Below are positions 1 to 8,346 of a stretch of DNA of 64,000 bases, in pieces (within the stretch, counting starts at the first letter, position 1; each line of letters begins with the position of its first letter). Source of the stretch: Variovorax paradoxus (GTDB lineage Bacteria > Pseudomonadota > Gammaproteobacteria > Burkholderiales > Burkholderiaceae_C); assembly GCA_016806145.1 (NCBI GenBank), contig CP063166.1, positions 248,001 through 312,000 of the forward strand, given 5' to 3'. The position numbers and the translations under genes were made by a program. The notes beneath the pieces are model-generated. The model was not told the DNA's origin. It did no database searches and saw only the letters and a program-made list of their open reading frames with translations.

Positions 1-1580
1 AGGGCTCGCTGAAGGCCGGCTACGAGCTGCCGCGCCACACGATCCTGCGCGGCCGCATGATCAAGGGCGAGCAGACGGCCTGCGAGTTCCGCACCGGCCA
101 CGCGGTCACGCTGTGGCCGATCCGCATCGCCGAGGCCAGCCTCGGGCCGGTGCCGGCCGAGATCCTGCATGCGCTGCCGATCGTCGCGCGGCAGGCCAAA
201 AGCGCGATCACGATCAAGCTCGAGGCCGTGGGCGGCGCGCGCTTCGCCGAGATGCCGCTCGATCGGCTCGAGTTCTTCCTCTCGGGCGCCGAGCTGCATG
301 CGCTGCGCGTGCTCGAGCTGGCCGTGCACCACTCGATCGGCACCGTCTGCCGCAGCGGCCCCGGCACCGCGGGCCAGGGCACGCGCATCGTGCCGCTGGG
401 CGAGGAGGCGATCCGCCACGAGGGCTTCGAGCCCGACCAGTCGCTGCTGCCCTACGACGCGCGCTCGTTCCAGGGCTACCGGCTGCTGCACGAGTACTTC
501 GCCTTCCCCGAACGCTACCTGTTCTTCAGCGTCAACAAGCTGCGTGCCGCGGCCGCGGCGATGAGCGGCAACACGATGGAGATCGTGATCCTGCTCGACC
601 GCGCCGACGGCGACCTCGAGCGGCTGGTCGACGCGCGCCAGTTCTCGCTGTTCTGTACGCCGATCGTCAACCTGGTGCCGCGCCGCAGCGACCGCATCCC
701 GGTGGGCCCGGGCCAGCACGAGCACCATGCGGTGATCGACCGCACGCGGCCGCGCGACTTCGAGATCTTCACGGTCGAGCGCGTGGTCGGCCACATGAGC
801 AACGGCTCCGAGGAGCGCGAGTTCCGGCCCTTCCTCGGCTCCTTCGCCTCCGACGACGGCGACTTCGGCGCCTACTTCTCGGTGCGGCGCGAACCGCGGC
901 TGGTGTCGGACCGCGCACGCGCGCAGGGCACGCGCACCAGCTACACCGGCAGCGAGATCTACGTCTCGCTGGTGGACCAGCACGACGCGCCCTTTCCGCA
1001 CAGCCTGCGCCACATCACGCTCGATGCGCTGTGCACCAACCGCGACCTGCCGCTGTTGTTGCCCACGGGCCTGGAGTCGGACTTCACGCTGCGCGTGTCG
1101 GCGCCGGTGCGCGCGATCCGCATCCTGCGCGGTCCCTCGCGGCCCTATCCGGCGCTGGCCGAGGGCGCGCTGACCTGGCGCCTCATCAGCCACCTGGGCC
1201 TGAACTACCTGAGCCTCACCGACGTCGATGCCGAGCAGGGCGCGGCCGCGCTGCGCGAGATGCTCGACCTCTACGGCAACCTCGCCGATCCCTCGGTGCG
1301 CCGGCAGATCCAGGGCGTGCGCTCGATGAAGCTGGCGCCGGTGTTCCGCCGCCTGCCCGAGCCGGGCCCGATCGTCTTCGGCCGCGGCGTGGAGATCGCG
1401 CTGAAGCTCGACGAGACCGCCTTCTCGGGCGCGAGCCCGTACCTCTTCGGCGCCGTGCTCGAGCAGTTCTTCAGCCGCCACGTGTCGCTCAACGCCTTCA
1501 CCGAGTTCGCGCTGTCGAGCCTGCAGCGCGGCGACATCGCGCGCTGGACGCCGCGCATCGGACGCCGACCCGCCGTATGA
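1..1580 (+). CDS. tssF: T6SS baseplate subunit TssF (5' end outside window)
   Basis: The reading frame is open from base 3, so the gene starts left of the window and about 525 C-terminal residues are seen. TssF (DUF879/VasA family) is a wedge subunit of the T6SS baseplate, working with TssG and TssK. Family features include the early ACEFRTGHAVTLWP segment and the C-terminal region with YLFGAVLEQFFSRHVSLNAF, a hallmark of the family. The stop overlaps the tssG start by four bases (ATGA), so the two are translationally coupled, as in other T6SS loci. Identification is by family resemblance and by the neighbours tssG and tssH. Confidence 0.95.
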   Translation, partial: GSLKAGYELPRHTILRGRMIKGEQTACEFRTGHAVTLWPIRIAEASLGPVPAEILHALPIVARQAKSAITIKLEAVGGARFAEMPLDRLEFFLSGAELHALRVLELAVHHSIGTVCRSGPGTAGQGTRIVPLGEEAIRHEGFEPDQSLLPYDARSFQGYRLLHEYFAFPERYLFFSVNKLRAAAAAMSGNTMEIVILLDRADGDLERLVDARQFSLFCTPIVNLVPRRSDRIPVGPGQHEHHAVIDRTRPRDFEIFTVERVVGHMSNGSEEREFRPFLGSFASDDGDFGAYFSVRREPRLVSDRARAQGTRTSYTGSEIYVSLVDQHDAPFPHSLRHITLDALCTNRDLPLLLPTGLESDFTLRVSAPVRAIRILRGPSRPYPALAEGALTWRLISHLGLNYLSLTDVDAEQGAAALREMLDLYGNLADPSVRRQIQGVRSMKLAPVFRRLPEPGPIVFGRGVEIALKLDETAFSGASPYLFGAVLEQFFSRHVSLNAFTEFALSSLQRGDIARWTPRIGRRPAV

Positions 1581-2761
1581 ACAGCACCACCGACCTCCGC
1601 GAGGACACGGGCGCCGCGCAGCAGGCGCCGGCGAGCGACGCGGCGGATCGGGAGCTCGACCACGAGGCGGGGGCCGCCGCCGCACCGCCGCCCGCGCGCG
1701 GCCTGCCGCAGGTCGATCCGGCGCTGTGGGCCGGCCTGGTCGAGCAGCCGTTCGAGCACGACCTCTTCATGCTGCTGCGTCGGCTCGACGCGCACGGCGA
1801 CCATCCGCTGCTGGGCCGCGCGCCGCGCCCGCTCGACGAGCCGCTGCGCCTCGGCCAGGAGCCCTCGATGGCCTTCGCGCCCTCGAACGTCTCGGGCGTG
1901 GACGACAGCCGCGACGGCCCGCCGCAGATCTCGATCTACGGCTTCGGCCTGTTCGGCCCCAACGGTCCGCTGCCGCTGCACCTGACCGAGTACGCGCGCG
2001 AGCGCAAGCGACATCACAACGACCACACGCTCAGCGCCTTCGCCGACCTGTTCCACCACCGGCTGATCCTGCTGTTCTACCGCGCCTGGGCCGATGCCCA
2101 GTCGGTCAACAGCCTCGACCGGCCCGACGGCCACCGCTTCGTCGAGTACGTCGCGAGCCTCATGAACATGGGCCAGCCCGGGCTCAAGGAACGCGACCGC
2201 ATCGCCGACCATGCGCGCACCCACATGGCGGGCCACCTGGTGCGCCAGACGCGCAATCCCGAGGGCCTGATCCAGATCCTGCGCCTGTACTTCGACCTGC
2301 CGGTGCGCATCGAGGAGTTCGTGAGCGACTGGGTGACCATCGACGAACCGCAGGTCAGCCGCATCGGCCTGTTCGGGCGCAACCACCGGCTCGGCGCCGG
2401 CGCGACCATCGGCCTGGCCGTGCGCGATGCGCAGAGCAAGTTCCGCCTCGAGCTCGGGCCGCTCACGCTCGAGCAGTACCGCGCCTTCCTGCCCGGCAGC
2501 CGGCGGCTGCAGCAGGTGGTCGACTGGGTGCGCCAGTACGTCGGCATCGAATTCGCGTGGGAGCTGCGGCTCGTGCTGCGCAAGGAGGAGGCCGGCGGCA
2601 TGCAGCTCAGCGGCGGCCAGCGCCTGGGCTGGGGCAGCTGGCTCGGCACCCGCCTGTCCGACACCGATGCCGGCGACCTGGTGTTCGCGCCCGAGGCCCT
2701 GCATTCGCGTTCCGCATCCACCGCTTCCCACACCTCCGCTTCCTTCACCCAGGCCTCATGA
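1577..2761 (+). CDS. tssG: T6SS baseplate subunit TssG
   Basis: A 394-residue protein of the TssG/VasB (DUF1305) family, a baseplate wedge component that binds TssF. The first 50 or so residues are a low-complexity Ala/Asp/Glu tail. The family core begins near WAGLVEQPFEHDLFMLLRRL and includes ISIYGFGLFGPNGPLPLHLT, very typical of TssG. The ATG sits in an ATGA overlap with tssF, and the stop overlaps the tssH start the same way, so tssF, tssG and tssH form one coupled set. A C-terminal Ser/Ala/Thr-rich tail after the conserved LGWGSWLGTR segment looks dispensable. Confidence 0.95.
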   Translation: MNSTTDLREDTGAAQQAPASDAADRELDHEAGAAAAPPPARGLPQVDPALWAGLVEQPFEHDLFMLLRRLDAHGDHPLLGRAPRPLDEPLRLGQEPSMAFAPSNVSGVDDSRDGPPQISIYGFGLFGPNGPLPLHLTEYARERKRHHNDHTLSAFADLFHHRLILLFYRAWADAQSVNSLDRPDGHRFVEYVASLMNMGQPGLKERDRIADHARTHMAGHLVRQTRNPEGLIQILRLYFDLPVRIEEFVSDWVTIDEPQVSRIGLFGRNHRLGAGATIGLAVRDAQSKFRLELGPLTLEQYRAFLPGSRRLQQVVDWVRQYVGIEFAWELRLVLRKEEAGGMQLSGGQRLGWGSWLGTRLSDTDAGDLVFAPEALHSRSASTASHTSASFTQAS

Positions 2762-5496
2762 CCGACATCCGCCGCGTCTCGCTGTTCTCCAAGCTCAATC
2801 CGATGCTCTACAAGGCATTGGAGACCGCCACCGCCTTCGCCAAGCTGCGCGGCAATGCCTACGTCGAGCTCGTGCACTGGCTGCACCAGATCCTGCAGCT
2901 GCAGGACAGCGACCTGCTGCGCATCGTCAAGCGCGCCGGCCTCAACCTCGACGCGGTCGAGCAGGACCTGGTGCGCGCGCTCGACCGGCTGCCGCACGGC
3001 GCGACCTCGATCAGCGACATCTCCGAGCATGTCGACAGCGCGGTCGAGCGGGCCTGGGTCTATGCCAGCCTGCGCTTCGAGGCGACCTCGATCCGCGGCG
3101 CCTACCTGCTCGCGGGCATCGTCAAGACGCCGGGGCTGCGCCAGGTGCTCTCGGGCATCTCGCGCGAGTTCGACAAGCTGGTGCCCGACGTGCTGATCGC
3201 GCAGCTGCCGACCTGGACCGAGGGCTCGCCCGAGGACGACTACGACGTCGCGCCCGAACCCGTGGCCGGCGGCGCGCCGAACCCGGCCGGTGCCGCGCCG
3301 CAGGCCGCGGGCGGCTCGGCGCTCGCCAAGTACGCGAGCGACCTCACGGCCAAGGCGCGCGCGGGCGAGCTCGATCCGGTCTACGGCCGCGACGACGAGA
3401 TCCGCCAGATCGTCGACATCCTGATGCGCCGGCGCCAGAACAACCCGCTGCTCACGGGGGAGGCCGGCGTCGGCAAGACCGCGGTGGTCGAGGGCCTGGC
3501 GCAGCGCCTGGCCGCGGGCGACGTGCCGCCCTCGCTGCGCGAGGTCTCGCTGTGGGTGCTCGATCCCACGCTGCTGCAGGCCGGCGCGGGCGTGAAGGGC
3601 GAGTTCGAGCAGCGGCTGCGGCAGGTGATCGACGAGGTCGAGAAGAGCCCGAAGCCGATCGTGCTGTTCGTCGACGAGGTCCACACGCTGGTGGGCGCGG
3701 GCGGCACCGCCGGCACCGGCGACGCCGCCAACCTGCTGAAGCCCGCGCTCGCGCGCGGCCGGCTGCGCACCATCGGCGCCACCACCTGGTCGGAGTACAA
3801 GAAGTACATCGAGAAGGACCCGGCGCTCACGCGGCGCTTCCAGACCATCCAGGTGCAGGAGCCGACCGAGCCCAAGGCCGTGATCATGCTGCGCGGCATC
3901 TCGGCCGAGCTCGAGAAGCACCACGGCGTGCTGATCCTCGACGCCGCGCTCGAGGCCGCCGTGAGCCTGTCGCACCGATACATTCCCGCGCGCCAGCTGC
4001 CCGACAAGGCCGTGAGCCTGCTCGACACCGCCTGCGCGCGCGTGGCGCTGAGCCAGCACGCGCTGCCGGCCGCGCTCGAGGACCTGCAGCGGCGCATCGA
4101 GGTGCTGGGCATCGAGTCGGGCATCGCGCAGCGCGAGGCCGCGATCGGTGTCGGCGAGGCGCAACGCGTGCAGGACATCGCGGCGCAGATCGATGCCGCC
4201 CAGGCCGAGCTCGCGACGCTCGAGCAAAGGCGCAGCGAGGAGCGCGAACTGGTCGAGCGCATCGTGGCGCTGCGCCGGCGGCTCTCGCCGGCAGCGGTGC
4301 CGGTGCAGGCCGAGGAGGTCGACGAGGATGGCGATGAAGAAGACAGCGCGGAGGCCGCACCGGCGCCCGTCGAGACCGAGCCCGAGCCCGAAGCCTCGCC
4401 CGAGCAGATGCGCGCCGAGCTCGACGCCGCGCAGCGCAAGCTTTCGCAGCTGCAGGGCGAATCGCCGCTGATCCTGGCCGCGGTCGACGCGCAGGCCGTG
4501 GCCACGGTGGTGGCCGACTGGACCGGCATCCCGATCGGGCGCATGGTGCGCGACGATGCGCAGTCGGTGCTGCGGCTCGGCGAGATCCTGTCGCAGCGCG
4601 TGGTCGCGCAGACCGATGCGCTCGACACCATCGCGCGGCGCATCCGCACCGCGCGCGCGCGGCTGGACAACCCCAACAAGCCGGTCGGCGTGTTCCTGCT
4701 GTGCGGCCCCTCGGGCGTGGGCAAGACCGAGACCGCGCTCGCGCTGTCGGAGGCGCTGTACGGCGGCGAGCAAAACCTCGTCACCATCAACATGAGCGAG
4801 TTCCAGGAGTCGCACACCGTCTCCACGCTCAAGGGCGCGCCGCCCGGCTACGTGGGCTACGGCGAGGGCGGCGTGTTGACCGAGGCGGTGCGCCGGCGGC
4901 CCTACAGCGTGGTGCTGCTCGACGAGATCGAGAAGGCCCATCCCGACGTGCACGAGATCTTCTTCCAGGTCTTCGACAAGGGCTGGATGGAGGACGGCGA
5001 GGGCCGCCACATCGACTTCCGCAACACCGTGATCATCATGACCTCGAACGTCGGCACCGACCTGGTCATGCAGCTGTGCGAGGACCCGGTGCTGCGTCCC
5101 GACCCCGAGCCGCTGGCGCAGGCGCTGCGCGAGCCGCTGCTCAAGGTGTTCGCGCCCGCGCTGCTCGGCCGGCTGGTGGTGGTGCCCTACTACCCGCTGC
5201 ATGCCGACGCGCTGCACCGCATCATCCGGCTGCAGCTCGACCGCGTGGCCGCGCGTCTGCAGGCCAACCACGGCATTACCTTGGGTTACACCGACAGCGC
5301 CGTGGAGCTTGTGGCGCGCCGGTGTACGGCCATAGAGTCGGGTGGACGGATGATCGATGCGATCCTCACGCACACCATCCTGCCGCGATTGAGCGAGGAA
5401 GTCATCGGCGCCACGGTCAGCGGGCGCAAGCTCGCGGGCGTCGAGCTCTCGGCGCAGGGCGACGACTTCCACTACGCGTTTTCCGAAACCAGCTAA
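2758..5496 (+). CDS. tssH: T6SS ATPase TssH (ClpV)
   Basis: A 912-residue AAA+ disaggregase of the ClpB/ClpV family that strips and recycles the contracted TssB-TssC sheath in the cytoplasm. An N-terminal Clp-N-like domain (about 1-160) is followed by two ATPase modules. The first has Walker A GEAGVGKT at about 234-241 and Walker B LFVDEV at about 303-308. The second has Walker A GPSGVGKT at about 650-657 and VVLLDEIEKAH at about 718-728. Between them lies a coiled-coil region with an unusually acidic, Glu/Pro-rich insert (about 522-545). The start codon is in an ATGA overlap with tssG. Both ATPase sites look intact. Confidence 0.97.
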   Translation: MTDIRRVSLFSKLNPMLYKALETATAFAKLRGNAYVELVHWLHQILQLQDSDLLRIVKRAGLNLDAVEQDLVRALDRLPHGATSISDISEHVDSAVERAWVYASLRFEATSIRGAYLLAGIVKTPGLRQVLSGISREFDKLVPDVLIAQLPTWTEGSPEDDYDVAPEPVAGGAPNPAGAAPQAAGGSALAKYASDLTAKARAGELDPVYGRDDEIRQIVDILMRRRQNNPLLTGEAGVGKTAVVEGLAQRLAAGDVPPSLREVSLWVLDPTLLQAGAGVKGEFEQRLRQVIDEVEKSPKPIVLFVDEVHTLVGAGGTAGTGDAANLLKPALARGRLRTIGATTWSEYKKYIEKDPALTRRFQTIQVQEPTEPKAVIMLRGISAELEKHHGVLILDAALEAAVSLSHRYIPARQLPDKAVSLLDTACARVALSQHALPAALEDLQRRIEVLGIESGIAQREAAIGVGEAQRVQDIAAQIDAAQAELATLEQRRSEERELVERIVALRRRLSPAAVPVQAEEVDEDGDEEDSAEAAPAPVETEPEPEASPEQMRAELDAAQRKLSQLQGESPLILAAVDAQAVATVVADWTGIPIGRMVRDDAQSVLRLGEILSQRVVAQTDALDTIARRIRTARARLDNPNKPVGVFLLCGPSGVGKTETALALSEALYGGEQNLVTINMSEFQESHTVSTLKGAPPGYVGYGEGGVLTEAVRRRPYSVVLLDEIEKAHPDVHEIFFQVFDKGWMEDGEGRHIDFRNTVIIMTSNVGTDLVMQLCEDPVLRPDPEPLAQALREPLLKVFAPALLGRLVVVPYYPLHADALHRIIRLQLDRVAARLQANHGITLGYTDSAVELVARRCTAIESGGRMIDAILTHTILPRLSEEVIGATVSGRKLAGVELSAQGDDFHYAFSETS

Positions 5497-5511
5497 GCGA
5501 AGGGAGTCGTC

Positions 5512-7893
5512 ATGGCCCGCGTCGTCACCGCCCACACACCGCTCGGGGAAGACCAGCTGCTCTTCCGCTCGATGCACGGCAGCGAGGGGCTGTCGCAGCT
5601 GTTCGAGTTCGAGGTCGACCTGCTGAGCCCGAACACCTCGGTCGACATGAAGGCCATGCTCGGCAAGCCGCTCACGCTCGAGATCAAGACCCTCACCGGC
5701 ACGCCGCGCTACCTCAACGGCCAGATCACGCGCTTCACGCTGATCGGGCGCGACGCGGCCTCGTCGCGCTACATGGTGTATCGCGCCTCGGTGCGGCCGT
5801 GGCTGTGGTATCTCACGCGCACCAGCGACTGCAAGATCTTCCAGAACAAGTCGGTGGTCGAGATCCTCGAGGAGGTGCTCGGCGAGTACGGCTTCGCGCT
5901 CGAGAAGAAGCTCACGGCCTCGTACCGGCAGTGGGACTACTGCGTGCAGTACCAGGAGACCGACTTCGCGTTCGTGAGCCGTCTCATGGAGCACGAGGGC
6001 ATCTACTACTTCTTCAAGCACGAGAAGAACCAGCACACGCTGGTGCTGGCCGACGACATGAGCGCGCACGAGACGCTGCCCGAGTACCCGAGGATCAGCT
6101 ACGTCTCGACCGACCGCGTGGGCGACCCGGGCCGCGAGGCCATCGACCAGTGGGAGGTGACCGAGGAGATCCGCCCCGGCACCTACGTGGTCGACGACTT
6201 CGACTTCAAGAAGCCCAAGGCCGACCTGCTCACCACGCGCAGCCAGCCGCGCGGCAACGACCATGGCCAGTACGAGATGTACGAATGGCTCGGCGGCTAC
6301 AGCGATGCCGGCCAGGGCGAGCACTACGCGCGCATCCGGCTCGAGGAGGCCCAGGCCCAGGCCGAGCTCGACATCGGCCACGCCACCGTGCGCGGCATGG
6401 CGCCCGGCTACCGCTTCACGATGCAGAACGCGCCGCGCGACGAGGACAACCGCGAGTACCTGATCGTCTCGGTGCTCTACAACCTGCGCGAGGGCGGCTA
6501 CGCCTCGGGCAACGGCGATGGCGACTACGGCTTCCAGTTCGGCGTGCAGCCGACCTCGTTCCCCTACCGCGCGCCGCGCGTGACGCGCATCCCGACCACC
6601 AACGGGCCGCAGACCGCCACCGTGGTGGGACCGGCCGGCGAGGACATCTGGATCGACAAGTACGGCCGCGTGAAGGTGCAGTTCCGCTGGGACCGCTACG
6701 GCCAGCGCAACGAGGACAGCTCGTGCTGGGTACGCGTGTCGAGCGCCTGGGCCGGTTCGAACTTCGGCGCGGTCAACCATCCGCGCATCGGCCAGGAGGT
6801 GGTGGTCGACTTCATCGCCGGCTGCCCCGACCGGCCGCTGATCATCGGCCGCGTCTACAACGCCGACCAGATGCCGCCGCTGGAGCTGCCGGCCAAGGCC
6901 ACGGTCAGCGGCTTCATCAGCCGCACCATCAAGGGCGACGGCGAGCTGGCCAACCACTTCGTGATCGACGACGACCCGAGCAACGAGTCGATCAAGATCC
7001 ATGCGCAGAAGGACTTCGTCATCGAGGTCGAGAACGACGAGACCCACACGGTGGAGGGCAACCGCACCACCCACGTCCACAAGAACGACGAGCTCACGGT
7101 GGACGAGGCGCGCACCACCACGGTCAACAACGGGCTCGACCATGCGATCTACAAGTCGGGCTCCAAGCTCGAGGTGACGAAGAAGGCCGAGCACTTCTTC
7201 AACAACAGCATCGAGATCACGACCAAGGAAGGCGCCAAGGAAACGGTCGAGACCGGCATGTCCGAGGTCAACGTGCTGGCCGGGCTGCGCCACGAGACCT
7301 TCGACCAGGGACTGCTGGTCGAGGTGAAGAGCGGCATGACCGAGACGGTCAAGGGCGAGTCCAAGCTCACGGCCGTGGATGCGCTGCGCACCGAACGCTA
7401 CAACGCCAACTGGGACCGGAAGGTCACGGGCACGGCGGTCGACCACATCACCTCGACGCTCACCGAGACCATCGACGGCACCCACACCTCGACCGTCACC
7501 GGCGGCGACTATGTCGGCTCGGCCAAGGCGGTGTCGATCACCTCCACCTCGGGCGACATCAAGATCACCGCGGCGGGCAACGTGATCGCCGAGGGCGAGC
7601 ACGTCAAGCACATCAACCGCGCCACCAAGTGGGACACGGCGCCCTACCGGCTGACGGCGACCGGCGCCAACGTGGCATTCAACGGCGTCAACACCAGCAC
7701 CTCGGGCCTGGCCAACTTCAACTCGCTGCTGCAGCTCAGCAGCAACGGCCTCAAGGGCGAGATCTTCGGCGTCGGCTACGCGATCGGCGCGTTCACCAGC
7801 ACGCAGACCTCGGCGCAGGTCAGCAACAAGGCCCTCGACATCAAGATCGGCGGCCTCAAGACCTACCTGCAGCTGCTCTGGATGTGCATGTGA
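5512..7893 (+). CDS. vgrG: T6SS spike protein VgrG (TssI)
   Basis: A 793-residue VgrG, the trimeric spike tip that carries effectors out of the cell. The N-terminal gp27-like part starts with the typical LLFRSMHGSEGLSQLFEFEV. The gp5 OB-fold region has DKYGRVKVQFRWDRYGQ and SSAWAG. After that a long Thr/Val/Gly-rich stretch with short repeats (about 500-700) fits the needle-like beta-helix. The last roughly 60 residues are more hydrophobic and end in LQLLWMCM, an unusual tip. A good ribosome site (AGGGAG) precedes the ATG by about 6 bases. The following genes supply DUF2169 and PAAR-like partners, so this VgrG probably serves that module. Confidence 0.95.
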   Translation: MARVVTAHTPLGEDQLLFRSMHGSEGLSQLFEFEVDLLSPNTSVDMKAMLGKPLTLEIKTLTGTPRYLNGQITRFTLIGRDAASSRYMVYRASVRPWLWYLTRTSDCKIFQNKSVVEILEEVLGEYGFALEKKLTASYRQWDYCVQYQETDFAFVSRLMEHEGIYYFFKHEKNQHTLVLADDMSAHETLPEYPRISYVSTDRVGDPGREAIDQWEVTEEIRPGTYVVDDFDFKKPKADLLTTRSQPRGNDHGQYEMYEWLGGYSDAGQGEHYARIRLEEAQAQAELDIGHATVRGMAPGYRFTMQNAPRDEDNREYLIVSVLYNLREGGYASGNGDGDYGFQFGVQPTSFPYRAPRVTRIPTTNGPQTATVVGPAGEDIWIDKYGRVKVQFRWDRYGQRNEDSSCWVRVSSAWAGSNFGAVNHPRIGQEVVVDFIAGCPDRPLIIGRVYNADQMPPLELPAKATVSGFISRTIKGDGELANHFVIDDDPSNESIKIHAQKDFVIEVENDETHTVEGNRTTHVHKNDELTVDEARTTTVNNGLDHAIYKSGSKLEVTKKAEHFFNNSIEITTKEGAKETVETGMSEVNVLAGLRHETFDQGLLVEVKSGMTETVKGESKLTAVDALRTERYNANWDRKVTGTAVDHITSTLTETIDGTHTSTVTGGDYVGSAKAVSITSTSGDIKITAAGNVIAEGEHVKHINRATKWDTAPYRLTATGANVAFNGVNTSTSGLANFNSLLQLSSNGLKGEIFGVGYAIGAFTSTQTSAQVSNKALDIKIGGLKTYLQLLWMCM

Positions 7894-7943
7894 GCCTGCG
7901 TCCGCGCGGCGGCGAAGGCAACGAGAAAGGACCCGGAACAAAG

Positions 7944-8333
7944 ATGGCGTTCGAAGGCTACCTCTGGATCGCGATACCGCTGGCGGTCCTCGCGCTGATC
8001 GTGCTCGGCGCCGTCGGGGTGCGCAGGATGCAGGCCTTCAACCTCGAGGTGCTCCTCGAGCGCGCGATGCCGGCGCGGGTGCTCGCCGAAGGCGTGCCCG
8101 CCACCGCGGTCGTGCGCGCGTCGACCGATGCCGAGATCCGCGTCGAGCGCATCTACATCCTCACCCGGCTGACGCTCGACATCCAGGCGAACGGCCCGGT
8201 GCCGGCCTTCGAGGCCGAGGTGCTCGCACCGATCTCGCCGGTCAAGCTGCCCGATTTCGCGACCGGCCGGCGCATCCGGGTGAAGGTCGATCCGGCGACC
8301 CGCCGCGTGGCCATCGACCAGGCGCTCAAGTAG
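7944..8333 (+). CDS. Small membrane-anchored protein of unknown function in the VgrG module
   Basis: A 129-residue protein with no family I recognise. Residues about 6-27 (YLWIAIPLAVLALIVLGAVG) form one N-terminal membrane segment. The rest is a small soluble domain rich in Val and Arg whose EIRVERIYILTRLTLDIQ pattern looks like beta strands. A weak purine-rich ribosome site (GAAAGGACC) lies upstream. The gene sits between vgrG and the DUF2169 gene with only about 50 and 13 bases on each side, so it is probably co-transcribed. Such a position is used by adaptors and immunity proteins, but nothing in the sequence proves either role. Confidence 0.75.
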   Translation: MAFEGYLWIAIPLAVLALIVLGAVGVRRMQAFNLEVLLERAMPARVLAEGVPATAVVRASTDAEIRVERIYILTRLTLDIQANGPVPAFEAEVLAPISPVKLPDFATGRRIRVKVDPATRRVAIDQALK

Positions 8334-8346
8334 GAACGGCGGCGCG

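Noticed and set aside
2077-7941. A 1954-residue open frame on the minus strand across tssG to vgrG
   Set aside because: High GC removes stop codons on the opposite strand. The translation is Arg/His/Leu-rich with no family features, and the plus strand carries well-recognised genes.
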